A stretch of DNA of 41,705 bases from a virus. Position numbers and translations under genes: made by a program. How positions within the stretch are numbered: position 1 is the stretch's first letter; each line of letters begins with the position of its first letter. Location of the stretch: IMG/VR virus record IMGVR_UViG_3300044712_002070, positions 1-41,705 of that record, one strand, 5' to 3'. Positions 30,767-37,930 of this stretch are shown here, one piece after another. The notes beneath the pieces were generated by a model. That model was given only the letters and a program-made list of their open reading frames with translations. It was not told where the DNA came from and ran no database searches.

Positions 30767-30958
30767 ATGTGCCAAAACTGTAATTGCGAAAAATCTGTAC
30801 AAGATTATGTGACTGAATTTCAAAATCTTGATTTGATTACACTTTTTCAATTAAAAAATGAAATATCAAAAATTACAATTAAAAAGGCGATTGATGATGA
30901 TATTTCTGATATCGATTTTAGAATGATGTTGCATAAAGCGCTTAATAACAATGGGTAA
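30767..30958 (+). CDS. Small Cys-rich-headed hypothetical protein
   Basis: A 63-aa protein whose first seven residues include three cysteines (MCQNCNC), a possible metal-binding start, followed by two amphipathic helices. It lies 3 nt after the Bro-N gene and overlaps the next by 8 nt. No family recognised. Confidence 0.55.
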   Translation: MCQNCNCEKSVQDYVTEFQNLDLITLFQLKNEISKITIKKAIDDDISDIDFRMMLHKALNNNG

Positions 30959-31175
30959 AAGTTGGAAACAAGCCATGCCCGATCATCACAATCTATATTG
31001 GGCATGGGACGGCAACATAACTTCAATTGTGGTTCCGGTTGACGAAGATTGTGGTTTGTTTGTGCTTTGGAACTCTGACCAAAGCCTTGCAAACCAAACT
31101 GAATGGACTGCCAGCAAACATAAACCAGGCTGGTTTTATCGCGAAGAGTTTAAGGAAAATTTAATTTTTAAATAA
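30951..31175 (+). CDS. Small hypothetical early protein
   Basis: A 74-aa Trp-rich protein (six Trp; HHNLYWAWDGNITSIVVPVD, LFVLWNSDQS, HKPGWFYREEF), probably a small beta fold. Overlaps the previous gene by 8 nt and lies 3 nt before the DnaA-like gene. I do not recognise the family; high aromatic content could suit nucleic-acid or protein binding. Confidence 0.55.
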   Translation: MGKSWKQAMPDHHNLYWAWDGNITSIVVPVDEDCGLFVLWNSDQSLANQTEWTASKHKPGWFYREEFKENLIFK

Positions 31176-31178
31176 GTT

Positions 31179-31640
31179 ATGGACTACTTAAAATGGATTT
31201 CAAATAATCTCAAAAAATTTGATAATCATAAATTATCATTTAAAGATATGGTTGATAGGATTTTGAGGCATGATAAACTTAAATTAATATCAATCAATGA
31301 ATTTGAAGCAGAATTTGGAATAAATGATATAAAATATTCGACATTTTCCATTAAAAACAAGAACAAACCTATTGATGCAGTTCACATACTTCAAAGGGTT
31401 TCAGCAATTAGTAATATTTCTATTGATGCTTTGAAAGGAAAATCCAGAAAAAGAGAAAATTCTGATGCAAGATTTGTTTTTTTCTTACTCTGTTTAGAAA
31501 ATAAAAGCAAGTTGAATTTAACTACAAATCAAATAGGTAGTATGGTTAACAGGCATCATTCAACAGTTATACATGCACTAAATGTTCAGGAATGCAAAGA
31601 AATTAACCAATTATTCATCCAAGTTAAAAGAAGTTTATGA
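31179..31640 (+). CDS. DnaA domain IV-like DNA-binding protein
   Basis: A 153-aa protein. Residues about 70-140 match the C-terminal DnaA-box-binding domain: AISNISIDALKGKSRKRENSDAR, then FFLLCLENKS and the signature NRHHSTVIHA at 124-133 (host DnaA: GRDHSTVLHA). The AAA+ ATPase of DnaA is absent; the N-terminal 65 residues are unrelated. It overlaps the primase-helicase start by 4 nt, so it probably binds the phage origin and recruits the replicative protein, or competes with host DnaA. No classical DnaA boxes were noticed in the window. Confidence 0.75.
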   Translation: MDYLKWISNNLKKFDNHKLSFKDMVDRILRHDKLKLISINEFEAEFGINDIKYSTFSIKNKNKPIDAVHILQRVSAISNISIDALKGKSRKRENSDARFVFFLLCLENKSKLNLTTNQIGSMVNRHHSTVIHALNVQECKEINQLFIQVKRSL

Positions 31641-34600
31641 TAGCCGCCCAAACCATCGAAAAAGTTCAAAACCTTAACATTGTTGATGTGGTTGAAAAAT
31701 ACCACGAACCAACAAAAAAAGCCGGGGTAAACCATCAGTGTCATTGCCCATTTCCGGGACATAAAGACACTCATGCCAGCTTTATGGTTTCTCCTAGCAA
31801 GAATATTGCACGTTGTTTTGTTTGCGACCGAACCATTAACGGCATTGGCCTGGTTATGGAACTTAAAAATATGAACTATCCTGATGCCATCAGGCAGATT
31901 GCACGTGATTTCAATATTCAAATTATTGAAAGCGCGCAAAAAGAGAGAAGTAAGGAAGATGAGGAAAAATATAAAGAAATGGAAAGCCTGGTTATTGCCA
32001 ACAGCTGGGCGGCTGATTGGTATCATAACCAGTTGCTTTCCAAATTAGATGAATTCGGTTTTGGTGACTTCGACTCCGCTCAGTCACCAGGAGATCCATC
32101 GGTGCCTTCGACTCCGCTCAGTCACCAGGGAAGTACTTCTAAAATTCCTTACGGGTGTCTGAGCGTAGCCGAAGACACACCATTTAGCTATACCGACAAG
32201 CTAAAGCAAACCATTCATTACATTTTTACCCGGTTTAAATCCAATATCGATTTAATCAAAAAATTCAAGATTGGATTTGCACCCGAAGGCTTTTCAAACT
32301 TATATGATGCTGCAATAAAGGCTGGTTTTAAGCTCGATACTTTAATGAAAGCAGGTTTGGTTGTAAATAAGGATGGAAAAATAAGGGATTATTTCATTTT
32401 TAGGCCATTGATTATACCAATCCATTCTGCCAAAGGCCGCATTGTTGGCTTTACTGCCCGCCAAATGCCTTGGAATAGTGCTGGCAAGGATGGAAAGGAA
32501 TTTCCAAAATACATCAATACTTCAGATACATTAATTTTCAAAAAAGGAAATGTTCTTTTTGGCCTTGATAATGATACGCAGGCGGCCATCCGCAAGGCTG
32601 ATAAAGTATACCTGGTCGAAGGCAATTTGGACAAAACCGGACTTTGGCATATTGGCATTCATAATGTGCTTACAAAATCAGGTACAGCCTTAACCGATGA
32701 GCAAATTGGCATTATCCTTAAACTTACGAAAAACGTTTGTCTTCTGGATGATGGAGATAATGCCGGTCAGCTTTCGATGATGAAAACTGGTGAAGTACTG
32801 GTAATGGAAGGCGCAAACGTAACTGTGATTACCTTGCCAGATAAGCAGGATCCGGATAGTTTTTTCATATCAAAAGAGCAATTTATTGATTTTGAAAAGG
32901 AAAATGAACGGGATTATATTATTGATATCCGCGCCATTGATGAGTACAACAATGCCAATACCGTAAACCTTAAAAAGAAGGTTAAACAGGCTGTGGCTGA
33001 TATGCTGCTTGTAAAATCGAAGGATGACAGGGAAGAATACATCAAAGCCATTTGCAAAGAAACCGAAACCAATCGCCAGGAATGGGACCAGGCTATTAAG
33101 CAGGCTGTTTTTAAGCAGAAAAACAAAGGGATTAACCTTTCGGAAGAAAATGAGCAGGAAGTCATCCAAACCGACCAAAGCCCAGACAATCGCAGCAAGC
33201 ACGATTTTTATGTGGTAAAAACCAACAAAGATGGAAGCCCGTCAGGATTGGAAATTGATGAACGAAAATTCCTTCTTAAACTAAAAAGTACAAAGGAATG
33301 GGAATTCGAAAATAACGGCACTTCCAAATTTATCTATTTCGGTTTTTTTACCTACAATTTAAGTGTTGATGAAAGTGAAATTATCTTTGTGCAGCTTCGT
33401 GATGGCCGCATAAAAAAGGTTTCAATCAACTTTATTAAACGTACATTTTTTATTTACGTAAGACACTTGAAACCATACGAATACAATGGATATGGTAAAG
33501 ATGCCATGCCCTGGACAAAAATTGTCACTTATAAGGAAATTGAAACCATCCTGATAAAGAAAATTACCACACTTTTTGAGGAAAAAAGACTTATTCTTTT
33601 CCCGGACAAACCGATAACAATTCTTCAGGATAGTATGGACAAACACTATACTTTCTTTAAAAATTGCTTTATTGTTTCTTCCAAAAATGGCAAAAGCAGG
33701 CACGAATATGAAGAATTAAAGGAAGGTTATGTTTGGGATGATGCCGTTTTGGACAGAGAATACCAGGAACCAACCGACACCAAGCCAGGAGTTTTTGAAA
33801 AATTCGTTTGTGATATTACAGGAAACGAATGGGATTTGGCCGAAAATAAAAGCAATTTTCCTGAAAAGTTAAGATATCGTGCTTTGCTTATTGCTGGCGG
33901 TTATCTTCTGCACAATTACACCGAAATTCAGCGCAAAGCAGTTATACTTACGCAAGGTAGAATATCAGAAGATGATACATCAGAAGGCCGCGAGGGAAAA
34001 ACGCTTTTCGTGCAAAGCCTTGGTAAATACTGCCTAAACAAGCATCCCGAAGAATCAAAGACTTATGTGTATGTTCCTGGTAAAGATTTAAAATCGGATG
34101 ATAAGCATAAGTGGATGGATCTTGAGCTGAACACCACGTGTGTTCTTTATGATGATCCGCCGCCATACATCCAGTTCGAAGATTTATACAACCTTGCCGA
34201 AAATGCTTTTAAGGTTGAGAAAAAAAGGCAGGAAAACATTTACGTAAAAGCCCGTATAGCCATTACAACCAACCGCCCACTAGAGCGCGACAGTGGAAGC
34301 AGCAAGGCACGAAGCTGTGTTATTGAATTAGATAGTATTTTCCACGCCGATTACACGCCAGAAGATAAATACAAACACAGGTTTTTCAGGGATTGGACTG
34401 GCGAAAGGCAGGAAGAGTGGAACAAGTTTTTTAGTTACGTGATGGGAACCATGCTCCCGGAATACTTTAAGGCAAATTGCATGTTGTTTGAACCTCCATC
34501 AAAAAACCTTTACCGGAACGAATTACTGCAGAAAGCAAGACGTTTGTGTGGAAATACCGATATCATTTTTTGGCTCGATTCGCTGGTAAAAGGAACTGCA

Positions 34601-35029
34601 ACCGAAAATCAATATTTCAAGTTATCCGAAACCTATCGCAGTTATGAACTGTATGATAAGCTTTTGCAGGACAATAAGAATTACCAGGATAACAAGAAAC
34701 TGAAAAGCAATTTTTCGAAAATAGTAAGCAGCTATTTCGAGAAAGAAGGCATAAGTTTTACAGCCGACCGCGACACAAAAGGGAAAACATGGCAAATAAC
34801 AGGTGGACTAAAGCAATATGCCAATCTAAACCGACAATTTATATCCGATTTCTTTAGCAATGGAAGCGGTTTTGTTCTCGATGATGTTGACAACCTAGAA
34901 AAACTGCCACAAATACTAAAAGCATTTAATTTAAAATTCAATACCAATGCCACAACCGAGCAATTTAAGCGCGAAGTTGATGCACTCACGGGCGTTGCAG
35001 TTGATGATCAAAGTGAAATACCTTTTTAA
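31637..35029 (+). CDS. Primase-helicase with CHC2 zinc finger, TOPRIM and SF3-like helicase domains
   Basis: A 1130-aa replication protein. CHC2 zinc finger: Cys37, His42, Cys60, Cys63 (CPFPGH ... CFVC). TOPRIM: Glu328 (LVEGN) and Asp372-Gly-Asp374 (LLDDGDNAG). The C-terminal helicase (about 770-960) has a P-loop-like SEGREGKT (782-789, Ser in place of the first Gly), a Walker B-like VLYDDPPP and ITTNRP. It makes primers and unwinds the phage origin. Residues about 143-181, between zinc finger and TOPRIM, are encoded by three REP-like elements (GDFDSAQSP, PSTPLSHQ, GCLSVAED) inserted in frame, probably as a tolerated linker. The gene overlaps the DnaA-like gene. Confidence 0.88.
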   Translation: MIAAQTIEKVQNLNIVDVVEKYHEPTKKAGVNHQCHCPFPGHKDTHASFMVSPSKNIARCFVCDRTINGIGLVMELKNMNYPDAIRQIARDFNIQIIESAQKERSKEDEEKYKEMESLVIANSWAADWYHNQLLSKLDEFGFGDFDSAQSPGDPSVPSTPLSHQGSTSKIPYGCLSVAEDTPFSYTDKLKQTIHYIFTRFKSNIDLIKKFKIGFAPEGFSNLYDAAIKAGFKLDTLMKAGLVVNKDGKIRDYFIFRPLIIPIHSAKGRIVGFTARQMPWNSAGKDGKEFPKYINTSDTLIFKKGNVLFGLDNDTQAAIRKADKVYLVEGNLDKTGLWHIGIHNVLTKSGTALTDEQIGIILKLTKNVCLLDDGDNAGQLSMMKTGEVLVMEGANVTVITLPDKQDPDSFFISKEQFIDFEKENERDYIIDIRAIDEYNNANTVNLKKKVKQAVADMLLVKSKDDREEYIKAICKETETNRQEWDQAIKQAVFKQKNKGINLSEENEQEVIQTDQSPDNRSKHDFYVVKTNKDGSPSGLEIDERKFLLKLKSTKEWEFENNGTSKFIYFGFFTYNLSVDESEIIFVQLRDGRIKKVSINFIKRTFFIYVRHLKPYEYNGYGKDAMPWTKIVTYKEIETILIKKITTLFEEKRLILFPDKPITILQDSMDKHYTFFKNCFIVSSKNGKSRHEYEELKEGYVWDDAVLDREYQEPTDTKPGVFEKFVCDITGNEWDLAENKSNFPEKLRYRALLIAGGYLLHNYTEIQRKAVILTQGRISEDDTSEGREGKTLFVQSLGKYCLNKHPEESKTYVYVPGKDLKSDDKHKWMDLELNTTCVLYDDPPPYIQFEDLYNLAENAFKVEKKRQENIYVKARIAITTNRPLERDSGSSKARSCVIELDSIFHADYTPEDKYKHRFFRDWTGERQEEWNKFFSYVMGTMLPEYFKANCMLFEPPSKNLYRNELLQKARRLCGNTDIIFWLDSLVKGTATENQYFKLSETYRSYELYDKLLQDNKNYQDNKKLKSNFSKIVSSYFEKEGISFTADRDTKGKTWQITGGLKQYANLNRQFISDFFSNGSGFVLDDVDNLEKLPQILKAFNLKFNTNATTEQFKREVDALTGVAVDDQSEIPF
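32063..32178. repeat. Three REP-like elements inside the primase gene
   Basis: Units at 32063-32088 (GGTGACT arms), 32101-32126 (GGTGCCT left arm) and, inverted, 32154-32178 (GGTGTCT / AGACAC arms, paired changes). They form one in-frame insert in the primase-helicase coding region. Confidence 0.8.
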
Positions 35030-35032
35030 ATA

Positions 35033-35045
35033 TTAATATAAAATC
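35033..35045 (+). promoter_or_regulatory. TTAATATAAAATC leader motif, copy 5
   Basis: TTAATATAAAATC, 7 nt before ATG 35053. Confidence 0.6.
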
Positions 35046-35052
35046 GAAAATT

Positions 35053-35313
35053 ATGGAAAATGAAAAAAATGCAACAATTAAAATTGAATTAAAAGCTGAT
35101 AGTGGATATAAATCAGGAATTAATGGTAGAATATCCGCTTTTCAGTGGGGTTTGATAAACAAAGTTTTAGGAAATGAAAAAAACGTTCCTCAGTATTCAA
35201 ATCAAAATATGATTGATTTTGGAGTTTTCTGTATGATTGAGGTTAAACAGGAAGATGGAACTGTTAGTGATTTTTTTGAAAGATTTATTAAAGAACGAAT
35301 TAATAATGTTTGA
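35053..35313 (+). CDS. Small hypothetical early protein
   Basis: An 86-aa protein (KIELKADSGYKSGINGRISAF near the start; NMIDFGVFCMIEVKQEDG near the end), probably a small alpha/beta fold. No motif recognised. Starts 7 nt after a TTAATATAAAATC leader, which suggests re-initiation after the long primase gene. Overlaps the next gene by 8 nt. Confidence 0.55.
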   Translation: MENEKNATIKIELKADSGYKSGINGRISAFQWGLINKVLGNEKNVPQYSNQNMIDFGVFCMIEVKQEDGTVSDFFERFIKERINNV

Positions 35314-35572
35314 TATGAAAAACGGAAGAAAAGTACAAGTACCAACCATGAAGGTTGTAAAAAAAGAAGAAACCGAAAAATTACCAGAACTGGTAAATAT
35401 TGTCATCCTGGGCAAGTTTGCTGATGGAAAAGTAAGGCAAATAATTGCCAATAAATAAACTCAGGCCGTAGTTGTAAGCACATTGAGATTATGTAGTAAA
35501 GATGGCCTAAAAGCAATAGAAGAGCCTATTGAAAGCGCATCATGGGAAGATACTGTTGATTTACGCAAATAG
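35306..35572 (+). pseudogene. Small gene interrupted by an in-frame TAA
   Basis: ATG 35306 (or 35315) reads through a 50-codon Lys/Val-rich frame to TAA at 35456-35458. The same frame then continues without a break for 37 more codons (TQAVVVSTLRLCSKDGLKA, then IEEPIESASWEDTVDLRK) to TAG at 35570-35572, with protein-like composition. One change from CAA or another sense codon would explain the TAA. The product is thus either a short protein followed by dead sequence or one affected by readthrough. Family not recognised. Confidence 0.5.
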
Positions 35573-35576
35573 GCTA

Positions 35577-35612
35577 AGTTCTAATTTCTAAGTTCTAACA
35601 TCTAATTTCTAA
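35577..35612. repeat. Degenerate TTCTAA tandem repeats
   Basis: AGTTCTAATTTCTA occurs in two partly overlapping, degenerate copies ahead of ATG 35617. A short AT-rich repeat of the kind common between Bacteroidota genes; possibly a translation spacer. Confidence 0.45.
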
Positions 35613-35616
35613 AATA

Positions 35617-35853
35617 ATGATAATAGAAGTCCCAGCAGAAGTAAGAAAAGAAATCATTGTCAATGTGCATATTGATGATGTAATTCAAGAAATTAACAAA
35701 CTGAAAATTGAAACGCGCTTTAACTACGTTGCCAAACTGCTGAATGAAATTTACAGCAAAGACCTGGCAACTATGACAGACAATCACAAGGATATTATTG
35801 TGAAATACCTAACCATGCAACTTAACCGCTTCCAAAAACCGATTGAAAAATGA
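35617..35853 (+). CDS. Small hypothetical protein
   Basis: A 78-aa helical protein (VPAEVRKEIIVNVHIDDVIQ, then helical to the end). Overlaps the following membrane protein by 4 nt. No family recognised. Confidence 0.55.
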   Translation: MIIEVPAEVRKEIIVNVHIDDVIQEINKLKIETRFNYVAKLLNEIYSKDLATMTDNHKDIIVKYLTMQLNRFQKPIEK

Positions 35854-36032
35854 AAACAGAAACTCAAATGATAATTATCGTGTCAATAATTGTGTGGATG
35901 GTACTAAGTTGCTTGTTTCTGGTTGTATTGTGCACTTTTAAAATTGACATGAACGAAATCTGGCAAGCCTGTTCGGTTGCAGTAATAGCCTATTTCAGCA
36001 TTTTAATTGCAATAAAAATATCAAGATACTGA
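35850..36032 (+). CDS. 60-aa two-helix membrane protein
   Basis: Two predicted membrane helices (MIIIVSIIVWMVLSCLFLVV, about 7-28, and VAVIAYFSILIAIKIS, about 43-58) joined by a short polar turn (KIDMNEIWQ). The size and topology would fit a small holin, but its place in the early operon argues for another role. It overlaps the upstream gene by 4 nt and is followed one base later by another small gene. Confidence 0.55.
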   Translation: MKTETQMIIIVSIIVWMVLSCLFLVVLCTFKIDMNEIWQACSVAVIAYFSILIAIKISRY

Positions 36033-36033
36033 A

Positions 36034-36201
36034 ATGCCGGTTTTTGAAGTAACATATAGCCGAAAATACAAAAGCAATACCCTTACTGATACAGTTAAAG
36101 TGAGGGCCATTGGCGAAACTCATGCAAGGAAAATTTTCTTTGAATACGCGAAAAATGTACTTAAGAAATTTGTGAAAATAATCTCAATAATTGAAAAGTG
36201 A
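36034..36201 (+). CDS. 55-aa basic hypothetical protein
   Basis: ATG 36034 to TGA 36199-36201, sharing its last base with the next ATG. Sequence (VFEVTYSRKYKSNTLTDTVK, then VRAIGETHARKIFFEYAKN) suggests a beta-beta-alpha fold rich in Lys/Arg, maybe nucleic-acid binding. Tight packing supports a real gene. Confidence 0.5.
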   Translation: MPVFEVTYSRKYKSNTLTDTVKVRAIGETHARKIFFEYAKNVLKKFVKIISIIEK

Positions 36202-36314
36202 TGTGGACAGTTGTAGTAATAATAGTGGTAATTGCATTGTTTTATGCTGGTTATAGGCTTATTGATTTCTTGATGAAAGAAATGGTAAACGATTCGCAGA
36301 TAGAGATAGATTAA
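36201..36314 (+). CDS. 37-aa membrane peptide
   Basis: ATG 36201 shares a base with the previous TGA. Residues 3-18 are hydrophobic (TVVVIIVVIALFYAGY), the rest acidic. Translation is supported by the stop/start overlap only. Confidence 0.4.
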   Translation: MWTVVVIIVVIALFYAGYRLIDFLMKEMVNDSQIEID

Positions 36315-36472
36315 AATATACAACTAGTGGCTAAAGTCCGTGTGTCATGCCGAAATTTAGGGAAAGTTGGATTAGGTAAATTAAGGAGTAACAATACCTT
36401 ACTGAATGAAAATCAACCCCGGAACGCCACACCGAGAATCAGGATCGGAGTTGACCGATTATTTTAAACAAC

Positions 36473-36494
36473 GGGATGGGAATAGGCCCATCCC
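36473..36494. terminator. GC-rich hairpin without T-run
   Basis: Perfect 8-bp stem with a 6-nt loop, ending 4 nt before a TTAATATAAAATC leader. It may protect the downstream transcript or terminate weakly. Confidence 0.5.
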
Positions 36495-36498
36495 ACAA

Positions 36499-36511
36499 TT
36501 AATATAAAATC
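36499..36511 (+). promoter_or_regulatory. TTAATATAAAATC leader motif, copy 6
   Basis: TTAATATAAAATC, 8 nt before ATG 36520. Confidence 0.6.
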
Positions 36512-36519
36512 GAAAAAAA

Positions 36520-36744
36520 ATGTATACAAAAATTAGAAACTTTTTATCGGATAAATTCAATGCTGATATCATTCTTATTGGTGATATTCATGAAAATGGG
36601 GAAAAAATAAATTTTAACGTTCAAATTAAAGATGCTGATATTGATATTCCCGAATCATGCCAGGTTTTAAATATTGATGCTTCATTAGGTTTGGGAACTT
36701 ATATAAAAATTCAAATTAATAAAAGTGAATTACCTGATTATTAA
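36520..36744 (+). CDS. Small hypothetical protein
   Basis: A 74-aa acidic protein with alternating strands (ADIILIGDIHENGEKINFNV; YIKIQINKSELPDY at the end). Single-gene translation unit with its own leader motif. No family recognised. Confidence 0.55.
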   Translation: MYTKIRNFLSDKFNADIILIGDIHENGEKINFNVQIKDADIDIPESCQVLNIDASLGLGTYIKIQINKSELPDY

Positions 36745-36761
36745 CTATAAGAAAAAAAAAA

Positions 36762-36774
36762 TTAATATAAAATC
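36762..36774 (+). promoter_or_regulatory. TTAATATAAAATC leader motif, copy 7
   Basis: TTAATATAAAATC, 7 nt before ATG 36782. This supports 36782 over an in-frame GTG start at 36725 lying upstream of the leader. Confidence 0.6.
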
Positions 36775-36781
36775 GAAAAAA

Positions 36782-37216
36782 ATGAAAAAGTTAACTTACG
36801 TAATTATGATTTCAAAAACCTTTCCTTCGTATCATTCCAGGAAAGGAGAGCCAACCAACTTTAAAGAGAAAATATTAGAAGGTGAAAAAATTCACACCAT
36901 CAGGCAAAACTATGCCTTGTGGGAAAAACGCGCTAAGAAAGTTAATGCAGGCCTGGCAGTTGTTTCACTCCGTGAATGGGAAGGAATGCCCCGGCGAAGC
37001 AAGCAGGTTGAAATTATGCAGTTGGAAAAAATTGGAGTTCAATCCATTGAAAATCCTAATAGTACAATTCTGATTGATAACGTAGGTAAACCATTACTGA
37101 GATGGGATAAAATAAGTAAAAACGATGGTCTTGAACTTGAAGATTTTCAAGAGTGGTTTAAAGAATGTACTAAAAAACTAAACGCTATCATTTATTTTAC
37201 AGATTTTAGGTACTAA
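36782..37216 (+). CDS. ASCH-like (PUA-fold) domain protein
   Basis: A 144-aa protein. TNFKEKILEGEKIHTIRQNY, WEKRAKKVNAGLAVVSLREW and RRSKQVEIMQLEKIG match, from memory, the ASCH/PUA-like pattern of small phage proteins in Bacteroidota (GEKIHTIR, then a W-rich strand, then SKQVEI). ASCH-type domains bind RNA or modified nucleotides, so an RNA-related role early in infection is plausible. ATG 36782 is chosen because the leader motif stands 7 nt before it; the frame is open further upstream. It lies one base before the next gene. Confidence 0.6.
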   Translation: MKKLTYVIMISKTFPSYHSRKGEPTNFKEKILEGEKIHTIRQNYALWEKRAKKVNAGLAVVSLREWEGMPRRSKQVEIMQLEKIGVQSIENPNSTILIDNVGKPLLRWDKISKNDGLELEDFQEWFKECTKKLNAIIYFTDFRY

Positions 37217-37217
37217 A

Positions 37218-37415
37218 ATGGATACCCTGATAGAAATAATAAAGAAGATACAAGCAAGTAAGCAGGGACAAAACAAGTTTCCTTCCTATGCGCTTAAAAA
37301 CGAAATTTGGATAGAGCTTTTCCACCAGATGGAAATTGAACTTGAACTGCTTTGCCAGGATGGCAAAATTACTATGGGAAATTCTGGTAATCATCAATAT
37401 TTTGAAATTATATGA
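37218..37415 (+). CDS. Small hypothetical protein after the ASCH-like gene
   Basis: A 65-aa helical protein (LIEIIKKIQASKQGQNKFPS, then EIWIELFHQMEIELELLCQD) with a possible winged-helix arrangement. I recall similar small proteins beside ASCH-like genes in Bacteroidota prophages. Overlaps the next gene by 4 nt. Confidence 0.55.
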   Translation: MDTLIEIIKKIQASKQGQNKFPSYALKNEIWIELFHQMEIELELLCQDGKITMGNSGNHQYFEII

Positions 37416-37687
37416 AATATTTATACTGTGGTTTTAAAGAGCAAAAATATCAAAATACAGAACCTAAGGAATGGATAAAATTTCATCACTTCAATTTGAG
37501 AGTAACAATGCTTATGTTAGTTAGTGAAAAATTTGCATTGTATTATCTATATGAAGTTTACGGATGGTATTTTGAAACTAATTTAAAAACTTTATTCTTT
37601 TCAATTTGTTGGGCAAGAATATTCCATGATTTTAAAAAATTGTTTATTCGAAAGAAAAAGCCAAATAACGATGATTTACCATTTTAA
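37412..37687 (+). CDS. Small hydrophobic hypothetical protein
   Basis: A 91-aa protein with aromatic-rich, partly hydrophobic segments (VTMLMLVSEKFALYYLYEVY; LKTLFFSICWARIFHDF), possibly membrane associated, and a basic tail. Last gene of the early operon; a terminator follows about 130 nt later. Confidence 0.5.
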   Translation: MKYLYCGFKEQKYQNTEPKEWIKFHHFNLRVTMLMLVSEKFALYYLYEVYGWYFETNLKTLFFSICWARIFHDFKKLFIRKKKPNNDDLPF

Positions 37688-37698
37688 GGTTGATTCAA

Positions 37699-37800
37699 TT
37701 AATTAAAAACAGAAATAACATAAATTCCCAACTTAACCAGGCAAGCAATTGCGATGATGATTGCTGCTAATATTATATCACGTTTTAATCTTTGTTTCAT
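37699..37800 (-). CDS. Possible 33-aa membrane peptide on the minus strand
   Basis: ATG at 37800-37798 to TAA at 37701-37699. After a basic head (MKQRLKRD) there is one hydrophobic helix (IILAAIIIAIACLVKLGIYV). It reads away from the terminator at 37816-37844. Shape favours a real small membrane peptide; no other support. Confidence 0.3.
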   Translation of the reverse strand: MKQRLKRDIILAAIIIAIACLVKLGIYVISVFN

Positions 37801-37820
37801 TTTATAAAATTACAAAAAAG

Positions 37821-37844
37821 CCTCCACTTCGGAGGTTTTTTTTT
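37821..37844 (+). terminator. Terminator of the early operon
   Basis: 5-bp stem CCTCC / GGAGG with nine T after it and an A-run before it, which also allows function on the minus strand. Confidence 0.85.
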
Positions 37845-37847
37845 GCC

Positions 37848-37879
37848 GGTGACTGAGACTTCGGCTTCGCTCAGTCACC
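37848..37879. repeat. REP-like palindrome after the early operon
   Basis: GGTGACTGAGACTTCGG...GCTCAGTCACC; the left arm carries a small insertion compared with the common unit. Confidence 0.8.
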
Positions 37880-37930
37880 AGTCAAAAACAAGAATTTAAG
37901 CAAAAAACAACAATTAATCTATAAATATAA

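Larger units (their letters stand above)
36315..36519 (+). other. 205-bp interval with two possible short ORFs and a hairpin
   Basis: Two frames are open: a GTG-started basic 46-aa ORF (36327-36467; AKVRVSCRNLGKVGLGK ... RIRIGVDRLF) and an ATG-started 33-aa ORF (36406-36507). An 8-bp stem GGGATGGG / CCCATCCC at 36473-36494 follows. Base composition is richer in G and C than its neighbours. Either a short gene with a terminator-like stem or a structured RNA is possible; I cannot decide. Confidence 0.35.

Noticed and set aside
36406-36507. AAGGAG before 36406 as a Shine-Dalgarno site
   Set aside because: It is about 19 nt from the ATG, too far, and the host group makes little use of such sites.
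36725-36781. Upstream GTG start for the ASCH-like gene
   Set aside because: It overlaps the previous gene and places the leader motif inside the coding region; ATG 36782 has the normal 7-nt spacing.
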